A DNA stretch of 35,107 bases from Candidatus Cloacimonadota bacterium (GCA_029567705.1 JAKPXC010000030.1:1-35107), one strand, 5' to 3'; positions 9,092-17,761 are shown, counted from the first letter of the stretch. Numbers and translations are program-made. The notes: generated by a model not told the origin, from the sequence alone.

Positions 9092-9301
9092 ACCCCGGAG
9101 GGGTGACAATCTGATAGCCCAGGGCGTAAGCCCTGGGAATATATGATGTTAACGTATATCTTTTCAACATCCGCTCCCCATAGCTGGAAAATCTCCGATT
9201 TTCCAGCTATGGGGAGCGGATTAGCACGTAATATCCATTATATCATGCTGTTATCCCGGGGCTTCGCCCCGGGCTAGCAGATGGCACCCCCTTCAGGGTG
9301 C
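9092..9301. repeat. Compound inverted-repeat element 2 (A-B-palindrome-B'-A')
   Basis: A: ACCCC-GGA-GGGGT 9092-9104. B: CCCAGGGC-GTAA-GCCCTGGG 9118-9137. Central 25-bp perfect inverted repeat with 3-nt centre 9169-9221. B': CCCGGGGC-TTC-GCCCCGGG 9255-9273. A': GCACCC...GGGTGC 9284-9301. Confidence 0.9.
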
Positions 9302-9514
9302 TTACCGGTGAACCCGTAATAAACGGCGGTAGTGACTTTATCAACAGCCTGCGACCCGATGGGGCTATTGTCGCCATGGTAAGATTCTGCTATTCAATGG
9401 ATTACAGAAATCTATGTCTGCCAGTACCGTTATCGAGTCACTTATACTTCCCAATTTCTTCCGGAGCCTTCGCTTTATAAAGAAAACGTTTCATGGCCCC
9501 AAAAAGAGGAGTGA

Positions 9515-9532
9515 AAAAAAAGAACTTGACTC
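9515..9532. repeat. 18-bp direct repeat, left copy (AAAAAAAGAACTTGACTC)
   Basis: Identical to 15545-15562; flanks the two-gene island. Confidence 0.85.
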
Positions 9533-9695
9533 TGCGTTTAGGGTAGTTTGCTATGGACTCAAGCGTAGATTTTTAGAATCGTTGATATTAGGAACAAGGA
9601 TGATCTAGTGAAACTTGGTTGTATTATAGATAATTAAATGCTAGTCTGTTATGCTTAAACTACATCAATAGGCAAATGAGTTTATAGGAGGAGCT

Positions 9696-12206
9696 ATGAA
9701 ACACGAACTAGATATTTTACTGTCCCATAAAGACGTCATAATTACGTATGATCACCTAAGAATGATGGTCAACTATTCCAGGAATGATTTACATGAATCC
9801 TGTGTAGTAAGATTAGACAAACCACTTGATTATATCCAATATTACCACGATACTGGTAATCTGATTATTAGGGATGTTGACGGAGGGCATAGACTCTTTC
9901 TGCTGAGGCATAAGTCTGTTCTGGAAACAGTGATTGAATCACATGAGAGAGTATCACTAATACACGAGGATTATGTTGTAGCAGAAGGTGATGATGAGAC
10001 ACGTGTATGGCGGATAAGAGACAATAAAATGATGCCGCTTGTATTCGAAAAGGCTTTTATTTGCCAGGAATACCTGGCTAATGATCGATACGTTATCCAG
10101 AAAAGTCCTAATGGAGGTAAGCTTCTGGTTACAGCAGGACATAAAATAGATTTTAGTAATCCTTTGTACACTTTGTTAGCCAGGAATAAACCTACACTCA
10201 CGAACACGATAGAAGATGAAGTGTTTCCAGATTTATCGTTGTCGGTCAGCAACAAAACAAGTTCATATATGATCAGATATAGCACGGCAGAATCATACTT
10301 TGCACTTTACTCTGTGCAGAATGCCAATCCTAAACTGATTAACAAAGTTGATAAACATGCCTGTCGTATACTGCGTATCAGGTTTGCTAATGAGAATTCT
10401 TTTATTTCACTTGATGATGGCGGAAAACTAAAGATCTGGTTGGTTAACGATGGGGATTTGAGTGTCTGTCAGACTATCACTTCTGAAGAGTTTTATAAGG
10501 GCAGTTTTTACTCCGATTTCGATATAGATACTTCAAGGCAGCAGCTAACTCTCAAAACACTGAACCGAATTGATTGCTACAAGTTAGATATCTCAAAATA
10601 CAGAAAACAACAGAAGAATAACCTGATATCATTCATCTATTCTGAAGTCTTCAGTCCGAATCAAGCAGTGCCTGAGGGTGATCTGTATAGAAAACGGACC
10701 GGTAGTGAACGCAGTGGCATTGCGAAACCTAAAGCCTCAAGGGGTGAGTACTATGGTTCCATCTTTCTGAAAAATGGTCCAGAGCAAAGCTATTCGTCTG
10801 AGACCAGACCTATGTCAACTGGAGTTGTTATGGAGCAAAGTGGAATTGACTCATTCATAATTCCAGAGACTGACCTATATGAAACAAAGAATGGGTTGCC
10901 GGACGAACCTAGTTTCATTGGACAAGTCAGTAAAAAATCCCCTGAGATTCATGTCAACAAACCAGGTTCCCGATTTCGAAGGCAACATGCTACCATCTAT
11001 GTGGGTATAGATTTTGGAACCAGTAGGACCAAGGTGTCATTTAACAATGAATCTGAAGGAAGATATGAGCCTCTGTTGTTTACGCACTTACAGCCAAAGA
11101 ATTATGTAAGTCGAGACTTGATTGATGATTATGCGATCCCAAGTATTGTACGCATTCATCAAGACCAGATGTTCTACGGATATGATGCAATAGGTGGACA
11201 AGGTAAAATACTTTCCTTCTTCAAACAGGAGCTCTTGCTTGATAGAGATCCCGATAGTCGGATGATGAGTGTCTGTGCCGGATTTCTTGCTTATGTTATG
11301 ACATTTGTTAAAGATCAGATTTGCTCTCTGACTAACGCCGGGCCTGATGATATGTTCGTCTTCTCGGTTTGTCTACCGGTCGATAGAATGAATAACAACG
11401 CTATTGTAAAAAGATTTGATAAAGTATTGATGTATGCCAAGGAAGTGATGGAGCTTGGTTGCTTAAACAATCTGGAGGAAATCAAGAAGATAATTTGTAG
11501 TTCAAATACTATTGGCGAAACTGAATCGAGAACCAGAACTGCAATTATACCCGAATCAATCGCGGAAGTTTTGGACTACTGTAACAGAAAGGCTAGGAAC
11601 CAACTGTATGCGTTGTATGATTTCGGCGCAGGCACAACTGATCTAACTATTTTCCTCTATAACAGTTTGAAAGGCCAAGCGCAGATAGCTGAGGCACAAG
11701 TAGTAAATAAAGGTTATTCTTACATAGATAGATTAAAGAATAATGGAGTGGTTAATGCTTCCGATGTCAGGAGATACTACTCAGAGATATGGCATGAGTT
11801 TAGAATTCAGGATACCTGGGCTAGAGCAAAAAGGAAGATTGCAGGAATTGAGTCGATGAGATTCTTTTATGACATAACACTTTTCGGAAGTGGCGGAGGC
11901 TTTAATGATGAGATAGTTAGAGATGTATTCAAGAAAGTACCTCTATATCACGAAAGGACCAATGATTTTATCGTTGCCAAATCTGGAATATCAAAACTGG
12001 AAGAGCCAATAGATTGGGATACCACTAAGCCACCATACTTCCGCTATGCAGTTTCGTTTGGACTAACCAAAAAGCCTGAAGAGACGCTAAAGAGTTATCT
12101 CTTGCCCCGTGATTTTCCCATACCTGATAGATCAATAAGAATCCGAACTAGTAAGGAACCGGATGTTCTATATCCTAATAACAGTTGGTTAGGGAGAAGA
12201 AAGTGA
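9696..12206 (+). CDS. Beta-propeller-like / Hsp70-actin superfamily ATPase fusion
   Basis: C-terminal half carries phosphate-1 (YVGIDFGTSRTKVSF), phosphate-2 (LYDFGAGTTDLTIF) and adenosine-like (ITLFGSGGGFNDEIV) motifs. N-terminal about 300 aa are beta-rich and WD40-like (e.g. DDGGKLKIWLVNDGDLSVCQTI). RBS AGGAGGAGCT-ATG. Confidence 0.8.
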   Translation: MKHELDILLSHKDVIITYDHLRMMVNYSRNDLHESCVVRLDKPLDYIQYYHDTGNLIIRDVDGGHRLFLLRHKSVLETVIESHERVSLIHEDYVVAEGDDETRVWRIRDNKMMPLVFEKAFICQEYLANDRYVIQKSPNGGKLLVTAGHKIDFSNPLYTLLARNKPTLTNTIEDEVFPDLSLSVSNKTSSYMIRYSTAESYFALYSVQNANPKLINKVDKHACRILRIRFANENSFISLDDGGKLKIWLVNDGDLSVCQTITSEEFYKGSFYSDFDIDTSRQQLTLKTLNRIDCYKLDISKYRKQQKNNLISFIYSEVFSPNQAVPEGDLYRKRTGSERSGIAKPKASRGEYYGSIFLKNGPEQSYSSETRPMSTGVVMEQSGIDSFIIPETDLYETKNGLPDEPSFIGQVSKKSPEIHVNKPGSRFRRQHATIYVGIDFGTSRTKVSFNNESEGRYEPLLFTHLQPKNYVSRDLIDDYAIPSIVRIHQDQMFYGYDAIGGQGKILSFFKQELLLDRDPDSRMMSVCAGFLAYVMTFVKDQICSLTNAGPDDMFVFSVCLPVDRMNNNAIVKRFDKVLMYAKEVMELGCLNNLEEIKKIICSSNTIGETESRTRTAIIPESIAEVLDYCNRKARNQLYALYDFGAGTTDLTIFLYNSLKGQAQIAEAQVVNKGYSYIDRLKNNGVVNASDVRRYYSEIWHEFRIQDTWARAKRKIAGIESMRFFYDITLFGSGGGFNDEIVRDVFKKVPLYHERTNDFIVAKSGISKLEEPIDWDTTKPPYFRYAVSFGLTKKPEETLKSYLLPRDFPIPDRSIRIRTSKEPDVLYPNNSWLGRRK

Positions 12207-15200
12207 TAGAAATCGGAACCAAAGTTAGAGAGACGAATAATCCAGAAAGTATTGGAGTTGTAGTAAAAATTGGTTATGTAGATGGCATTATTGTCTATAC
12301 AGTTCGTTTCCCGGGAAGGACTAGAAACCTATCAGAATCCAGCATAGCTGTCTATTCGGAAAAGGTGGAAGTCATTGATAACCTGATAAATGGCAAGTTC
12401 GGTGAGTTTAACGACTTCCAGAAAATGCTAACTCACTATAAACTCTTAAGCTCTGACAAGATTCAAAACAACATCTATTCGATCAACTCATCTCGCACTG
12501 TTTTCTATGAGTACCAGTTTAAGCCACTTATGAAGTTTTTGAGTTCTCCAAAACGCAGAATAATGATATGCGACGAAGTCGGACTGGGAAAGACAATCGA
12601 AGCAGGATTGATAATAAAGGAACTAGATGCCAGACGTGAACTCAATAGGATACTTGTAGTTGTTCCGGCAAACCTTATGAGAAAGTGGTCCGATGAGATG
12701 TTCTTTAGATTCAATGATACCTTTACAGTAATAAATGCTCGTGAGTTCACAGATATTATAGAGGAAAAATCAAACACTAGAAACAAGTATGCTAAGAACA
12801 GGTTTATCATTTCAATTGAATCAATAAGATCCAAGAAGATGATGGATACCCTGGATGATACAGATTATCAATGGGATCTGTTGATCGTTGATGAAGCACA
12901 CAGCCTCAGAAACAGCTCTCAACAACATGCTGCCATAAAAAAAATCAGCACAGCCTGCGACTCAATTGTCTTTCTAACGGCTACTCCTATTCATACTGAG
13001 AGAAGGAACCTTTTTAACATCATGAATATCCTGGACGAGCAGCAGTTTCCATACTATGATTCTTTTGAAAACCAACTGCTAATCAACGAACCCGTGATTG
13101 AGGCCCTCAGCCTTATTAGCCAGATACCACCACAGATCGAAAGAGCGATTGAGGCTTTAGCTTCCTTGGAATCTGTGTATCTAAACAATGCTATATTCCA
13201 AGATGTCATGGCGAGTTTACGTGATTACCGAAACATAAAAGCGATCTCAGAACATGATGAATTAGAGAAGATTGTCGATATACAAATGTCTTTGAGCGAT
13301 CTGCACTTTCTAGGTAATACTTATACAAGAACCAGGAAAAGGGATGTTACGATTTGTCGTGCAGAACGTAAACCTCAAACTCGGAAAATAGCATTTTCCC
13401 CAGAAGAACAAGCATATTATGGTGCGATAATGCATAACATTCGAGAACACTCAAGCCATTCTTTCCCCACATCCGTTTTTGTAACCTTCAACGTACAGCG
13501 AATGCTTTCTTCCTCGTTGCATGCTCACAGCTCAAGGTTGATTAGTAAATATATCCAAGATAGCGAATGTCAAGACTTTATCGATCTCGAAGAAAGTATA
13601 TTTGATTGTCAACTGGCTGATGGATACCCTCAATTCCCTGATAGTAAATTTGAGGAACTAACAAAGCTTCTCATTGAAATTCAAAAGCATACTTCAAAAG
13701 TCATTCTCTTTGCTTTCTATATACCCACCTTGAAGTATCTTGAGAAGAGGTTAACGGAAAGGAACTTCAAGACATATATCATGCATGGACAAGCAAAAAT
13801 GGATAGGACAAAAGTTATAAATGATTTTAGACATCAAAGAGGATTCTCCATCATGTTATCATCTCGAGTAGGTAGTGAGGGTATTGATCTTCAGTTCTGT
13901 GATACTCTAGTAAACTACGACCTGCCCTGGAACCCGATGGAGATTGAGCAACGTATAGGGAGAATCGATCGCATAGGGCAAAAGTCACCTTTTTTGAATA
14001 TATACAACTTTAGCATGAAGGACACCATAGATGACGAGATCGTTACCAGATTGTACGATAGGATTTCTCTATTTGAAAAGTCAATCGGCTTACTGGAGCC
14101 TATAATGGGGGAAATCTTAGATCGAATAACGAAAAACGTATTCTTTAACAACCTTAGTGATGAAGACAGGCTCAATCAGTTCAAGCAAGAAGAGATGACT
14201 CTGGCGAAAAAGATAAAGGATCTTCAGTTGCTTGAAGACAAATCCTCTGAGATTCTTAGTCTTGATTACTTCTACGAGCATGAGATCAAAAATATCAAAG
14301 GTAAGAACAGATACATATCTCCAGAACAGTTGTACAAGTACCTAATTGGTTTCTTTGGAGTCAACTATCCTGACAGCATGATAAAGTATGATTTGCATAG
14401 TAACATTGGAGAAATGGTTCTATGTGAAAGCTTCATAAGAGATATCCACTTGAATAACGTAGAAATAGAATTACCCTATAAACTTGATAATCGTACTTCC
14501 AAACCAATCAAGTTCACCATGGATTCTGATTCAGCGTTTGAAAATTCAGACCTGACATTCATTAATGTCTTACATCCTCTGATCAAGTACATTACGAAAA
14601 AATACGACGAGAATGAAAGCAATATGTTGAATACCCATTTCTTCTGTATCTCTGGTGAAGATTTGGAGAAGAAAGGTGTTAAGCTTCCCATAGGATATTA
14701 TTTCTTCTTTCTAAACACGGGATCGATTTACGGACTGCGAGAACAAAGCTATATTATGCCTGTAATCATGAATGAAGACTTAGAGAGCATCGGTACCAGA
14801 GTGTTCACAGAGCATGTCATGTCAATTCTGATAGAGAATGGTAAGCCATCAATACACAAATCCATGTGTGATGATGAAGAATATCTGAAGAAGGCGTACG
14901 AAAGGGAGAAGGAGATATTTCTAAGCTGGTTTATAAAACTCTATCAGAAGCAGGAGGTAAAACAAGAGTTGATCCTTTCCCGTAAGGAGGAAAGCATCCG
15001 CTACAATTATGAGAGGAAAATTCAGCACCAGTATAATGAACGACAAGAGATACTCTCTAGGAGTGGAGAACCTGACAAGAGTCAGAGATTTCGAATAGAA
15101 ATGATTGATGGCAAGATCAATAAACTGAACCAAAACCTTGAAAAGCAATTGGTGAGAATTGAAGCTGAGCGGAATTTAAGTTGGAGCTTTGAAGAGCCTG

Positions 15201-15229
15201 TGATGGGAGGTGTTTTCGAGGTTCTATGA
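12203..15229 (+). CDS. SNF2/RapA-type DEAD/DEAH helicase
   Basis: Motif I CDEVGLGKTIEAGLI; II LLIVDEAHSLRN; III FLTATPIHTERRNLFN; V/VI LSSRVGSEGIDLQFCDTLVNYDLPWNPMEIEQRIGRIDRIGQ. N-terminal SH3/Tudor-like GTKVRETNNPESIGVVVKIGYVDGIIVYTVRFPGRTRNL. Start GTG 12203 overlaps the upstream TGA (GTGA). Confidence 0.9.
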   Translation: MIEIGTKVRETNNPESIGVVVKIGYVDGIIVYTVRFPGRTRNLSESSIAVYSEKVEVIDNLINGKFGEFNDFQKMLTHYKLLSSDKIQNNIYSINSSRTVFYEYQFKPLMKFLSSPKRRIMICDEVGLGKTIEAGLIIKELDARRELNRILVVVPANLMRKWSDEMFFRFNDTFTVINAREFTDIIEEKSNTRNKYAKNRFIISIESIRSKKMMDTLDDTDYQWDLLIVDEAHSLRNSSQQHAAIKKISTACDSIVFLTATPIHTERRNLFNIMNILDEQQFPYYDSFENQLLINEPVIEALSLISQIPPQIERAIEALASLESVYLNNAIFQDVMASLRDYRNIKAISEHDELEKIVDIQMSLSDLHFLGNTYTRTRKRDVTICRAERKPQTRKIAFSPEEQAYYGAIMHNIREHSSHSFPTSVFVTFNVQRMLSSSLHAHSSRLISKYIQDSECQDFIDLEESIFDCQLADGYPQFPDSKFEELTKLLIEIQKHTSKVILFAFYIPTLKYLEKRLTERNFKTYIMHGQAKMDRTKVINDFRHQRGFSIMLSSRVGSEGIDLQFCDTLVNYDLPWNPMEIEQRIGRIDRIGQKSPFLNIYNFSMKDTIDDEIVTRLYDRISLFEKSIGLLEPIMGEILDRITKNVFFNNLSDEDRLNQFKQEEMTLAKKIKDLQLLEDKSSEILSLDYFYEHEIKNIKGKNRYISPEQLYKYLIGFFGVNYPDSMIKYDLHSNIGEMVLCESFIRDIHLNNVEIELPYKLDNRTSKPIKFTMDSDSAFENSDLTFINVLHPLIKYITKKYDENESNMLNTHFFCISGEDLEKKGVKLPIGYYFFFLNTGSIYGLREQSYIMPVIMNEDLESIGTRVFTEHVMSILIENGKPSIHKSMCDDEEYLKKAYEREKEIFLSWFIKLYQKQEVKQELILSRKEESIRYNYERKIQHQYNERQEILSRSGEPDKSQRFRIEMIDGKINKLNQNLEKQLVRIEAERNLSWSFEEPVMGGVFEVL

Positions 15230-15342
15230 GTTGTATAAAAGCTGAGGAGAGTAGATTTCAATCGCAGACTGTCCAAAGAAAAAATGACTATCGCAATGTC
15301 CTGCCATGAAGCTGCTTACACGTTTGAGGAAAAGATTCTACA

Positions 15343-15375
15343 GGAAAGTGTCCACAAAATGAGGAAACCGTCCAC
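15343..15375. repeat. Imperfect direct repeat GGAAAGTGTCCAC / GGAAACCGTCCAC
   Basis: 13-mers at 15343-15355 and 15363-15375 with two differences. May be a mobile-element end remnant. Confidence 0.45.
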
Positions 15376-15457
15376 GTATAAATAGTAGAGGGAGGGTTTC
15401 CCTATGGTTCTTTTAAACAGTATATAGTGTGATACATACCGAAATAGACGGTTGAAC

Positions 15458-15537
15458 TGGTTACGGCTCAGGGTTGTCCGGGAACCATGCGAGCCCGGTG
15501 AATGACTCTGCTGCCACCGCTAATCCGGAGTAAACCA
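15458..15537 (+). ncRNA. Candidate structured RNA: three-way junction with possible pseudoknot
   Basis: P1 TGGTTAC/GTA(A)AACCA 15458-15464/15530-15537. P2 GGCTC/GAGCC 15465-15469/15491-15495 with inner GGTT/AACC 15472-15475/15483-15486. P3 CGGTG/CACCG 15496-15500/15515-15519. Loop TCCGG 15477-15481 can pair with CCGGA 15525-15529. Strand inferred from neighbours. Confidence 0.5.
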
Positions 15538-15544
15538 ACTGAAG

Positions 15545-15562
15545 AAAAAAAGAACTTGACTC
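15545..15562. repeat. 18-bp direct repeat, right copy (AAAAAAAGAACTTGACTC)
   Basis: Identical to 9515-9532. Contains a TTGACT -35-like hexamer upstream of ovoA. Confidence 0.85.
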
Positions 15563-15658
15563 GATGATAAGTTATCCTTTTCTTATAAAAGCTGTGGACG
15601 CCGGGCGTCAGTGCTCCGCCCTAGGCATTGTAATAAATTGTAAGATAAGGATATAGAT

Positions 15659-17758
15659 ATGAAAGGCGTGAAGACCGTTTTACTCAATGAGGACTCTCCC
15701 GAAGATCTGCGGAGAGAAGTCCTGCTGTATTTCCACGATACCTTCAGCATCGATGAGAAGCTTTATGAGCAACTGGCCAGGGATGAGGTGTTCTACAAAC
15801 GCGCCGATCCGCTGCGTCACCCACTCATCTTCTATTTGGGCCATACTGCCGTCTTTTACATCAATAAACTCAATATCGGCCGCATCATCAACCAACGGAT
15901 CAACACCCGCTTTGAATCCATCTTTGCCGTGGGCGTGGATGAAATGAGCTGGGATGATCTGAATGAAGCTCACTACAACTGGCCGACGGTTTCGGAAGTG
16001 CGTGCCTATCGGGATCAGGTTCGTCAATTGATGGACAAGCTGATCAAGGAACTGCCCCTGAAGGGACCCATCACCTGGGATAGCCCTTGGTGGGCGGTCA
16101 TGATGGGCATCGAGCATCAGCGTATCCACCTGGAGACTTCCTCCGTGCTGATCCGGCAGCTTCCGCTGGAAGACCTTACCCCCATGGATTACTGGGACGT
16201 CTGCCCCGAAAGCGGAGAAGCTCCCGAGAATAGTATGATACCTGTTCCTGGTGGATTGGTAAGCTTGGGTAGAGGCGAGGACGACACCTGTTACGGCTGG
16301 GACAACGAGTATGGCAAAGCCGAGTATGAGGTGCAGAACTTTAGCGCTTCCCGCTATATCTGCAGCAACCGGGAATTTCTGACTTTTATTGAGGCCGGAG
16401 GCTATGAAACAGAGGAATTCTGGACAGAAGAAGGCTGGGCTTGGAACAGTTTTCAGAAAGCCGGGATGCCGCGCTTTTGGCATAAAGGGCCGGAAGGCTA
16501 CCGGCTCCGCACCATGAGCCGGTTGATTCCTATGCCCTGGAACTGGCCGGTGGAACTGAACTATCTGGAAGCCAAGGCTTTTTGCAACTGGAAAAGCAAG
16601 ACCAGTGGCAAGACCATCCGCTTGCCTATGGAAGAAGAGTATGCCCGCCTGAGGGAACTGACTGTCCATACTGATCAACCCAGATGGACGAAAGCTCCCG
16701 GCAATATCAACCTGGAGTATTGGGCTTCTTCCTGCCCGGTAGATAGGTTTGCCCAGGGGGATTTCTATGATGTGATCGGCAACGTCTGGCAATGGACTGA
16801 GACGCCGATCTACGGCTTCCCTGGCTTTAAGATTCATCCCTATTACGATGATTTCAGCACTCCCACTTTCGATGGCAGGCACAACCTGATCATGGGCGGA
16901 AGCTGGATATCCACCGGGAATGAAGCTCTGAAGACCGCCCGTTATGCTTTCCGGCGCCATTTCTACCAGCATGCCGGGTTCCGCTATATCGAAAGCTCTG
17001 CTCCGGTGGTGAGTCACGATGTCTTCTACGAGACAGACCAGGAAGTCTGCCTGGCTGCGGATGCGGATTGGAATACAGACCGCAAGCTGGAAAACCAGTA
17101 TCCCGGCAGTTTGATTCTGGCTATTGCAGAAATCATCCAAGAGGGACAGAAAGGAAAAGTGCTTCACATCGGCTGCAGAACCGGACGCCTGAGCTTCGAG
17201 CTCTCCAGATTCTATGAACACGTAACCGGGCTGGACTTCAGTGCAAGGCTGATCCGTGCTGCCACTGCCCTCAAAGAAGAAGGCTACTTCCGCTATCTTC
17301 GCAAGGAAGAAGGCGAGATCGAAAGCTACCGCGATGCCAGGCTGGAGGATTTTGATTTAGAGGAACTGGCCGACCGGCTGGAATTCTGGCAGGGAGATAT
17401 TGCCAATCTGCAGCCTAAGTTCAGCGGTTATGATTTGATTGTGGTGGATGGATCCCTTTCCCACAGTACCAATCCTCTGCGTTTTCTGCAACATGTGCAC
17501 GAGAGGCTGGTCCCCGGTGGCTATCTTGTGGTATCCGACGATTGGAACTGGCAGGAAGAGCTCACGCTCAAAGAGAATTGGCTGGGTGGCTTCCGCAAAG
17601 ACGGCGAACCTTTTGTCAGCCAGGAAGCTCTGAAGGAGGTACTGGCAGAACACTTTGAGCTGCACACTGCTCCCCGGGATATCTGGCAGGTGCAGCCCCT
17701 CTCCGAGAGGTTCTATGAACAGCGACTCTATCAACTAAGTATCTGGAAGCTTAAGTAA
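15659..17758 (+). CDS. ovoA: OvoA: 5-histidylcysteine sulfoxide synthase / 4-mercaptohistidine N-methyltransferase
   Basis: DinB-like N-domain with WWAVMMGIEHQRIHLETSSVLIRQLP, FGE-type central domain (YDVIGNVWQWTETPIYGFPGF...GGSWISTGNEALKTARYAFRRHFYQHAGFRYI), C-terminal SAM methyltransferase (VLHIGCRTGRLSFELSRFYEHVTGLDFSARLI). Length and domain order match OvoA. Confidence 0.92.
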   Translation: MKGVKTVLLNEDSPEDLRREVLLYFHDTFSIDEKLYEQLARDEVFYKRADPLRHPLIFYLGHTAVFYINKLNIGRIINQRINTRFESIFAVGVDEMSWDDLNEAHYNWPTVSEVRAYRDQVRQLMDKLIKELPLKGPITWDSPWWAVMMGIEHQRIHLETSSVLIRQLPLEDLTPMDYWDVCPESGEAPENSMIPVPGGLVSLGRGEDDTCYGWDNEYGKAEYEVQNFSASRYICSNREFLTFIEAGGYETEEFWTEEGWAWNSFQKAGMPRFWHKGPEGYRLRTMSRLIPMPWNWPVELNYLEAKAFCNWKSKTSGKTIRLPMEEEYARLRELTVHTDQPRWTKAPGNINLEYWASSCPVDRFAQGDFYDVIGNVWQWTETPIYGFPGFKIHPYYDDFSTPTFDGRHNLIMGGSWISTGNEALKTARYAFRRHFYQHAGFRYIESSAPVVSHDVFYETDQEVCLAADADWNTDRKLENQYPGSLILAIAEIIQEGQKGKVLHIGCRTGRLSFELSRFYEHVTGLDFSARLIRAATALKEEGYFRYLRKEEGEIESYRDARLEDFDLEELADRLEFWQGDIANLQPKFSGYDLIVVDGSLSHSTNPLRFLQHVHERLVPGGYLVVSDDWNWQEELTLKENWLGGFRKDGEPFVSQEALKEVLAEHFELHTAPRDIWQVQPLSERFYEQRLYQLSIWKLK

Positions 17759-17761
17759 AAA

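Noticed and set aside
9298-9608. Short ORFs (60-64 aa) upstream of the island
   Set aside because: No recognisable products; AT-rich intergenic sequence partly overlapping compound element 2.
15451-15545. Cobalamin riboswitch
   Set aside because: GGGAACC...CCGGTGAATGACTC...GCTGCCACCGC superficially recalls the conserved core, but the ACTGT/CCGCnACtG block and the 3' GCCAGGAGAC motif are absent. It also sits upstream of, not downstream of, the probable ovoA promoter.
15680-17221. 513-aa minus-strand ORF opposite ovoA
   Set aside because: Lies entirely antisense to a confidently identified OvoA; the translation shows no recognisable domain. Codon-bias shadow ORF.
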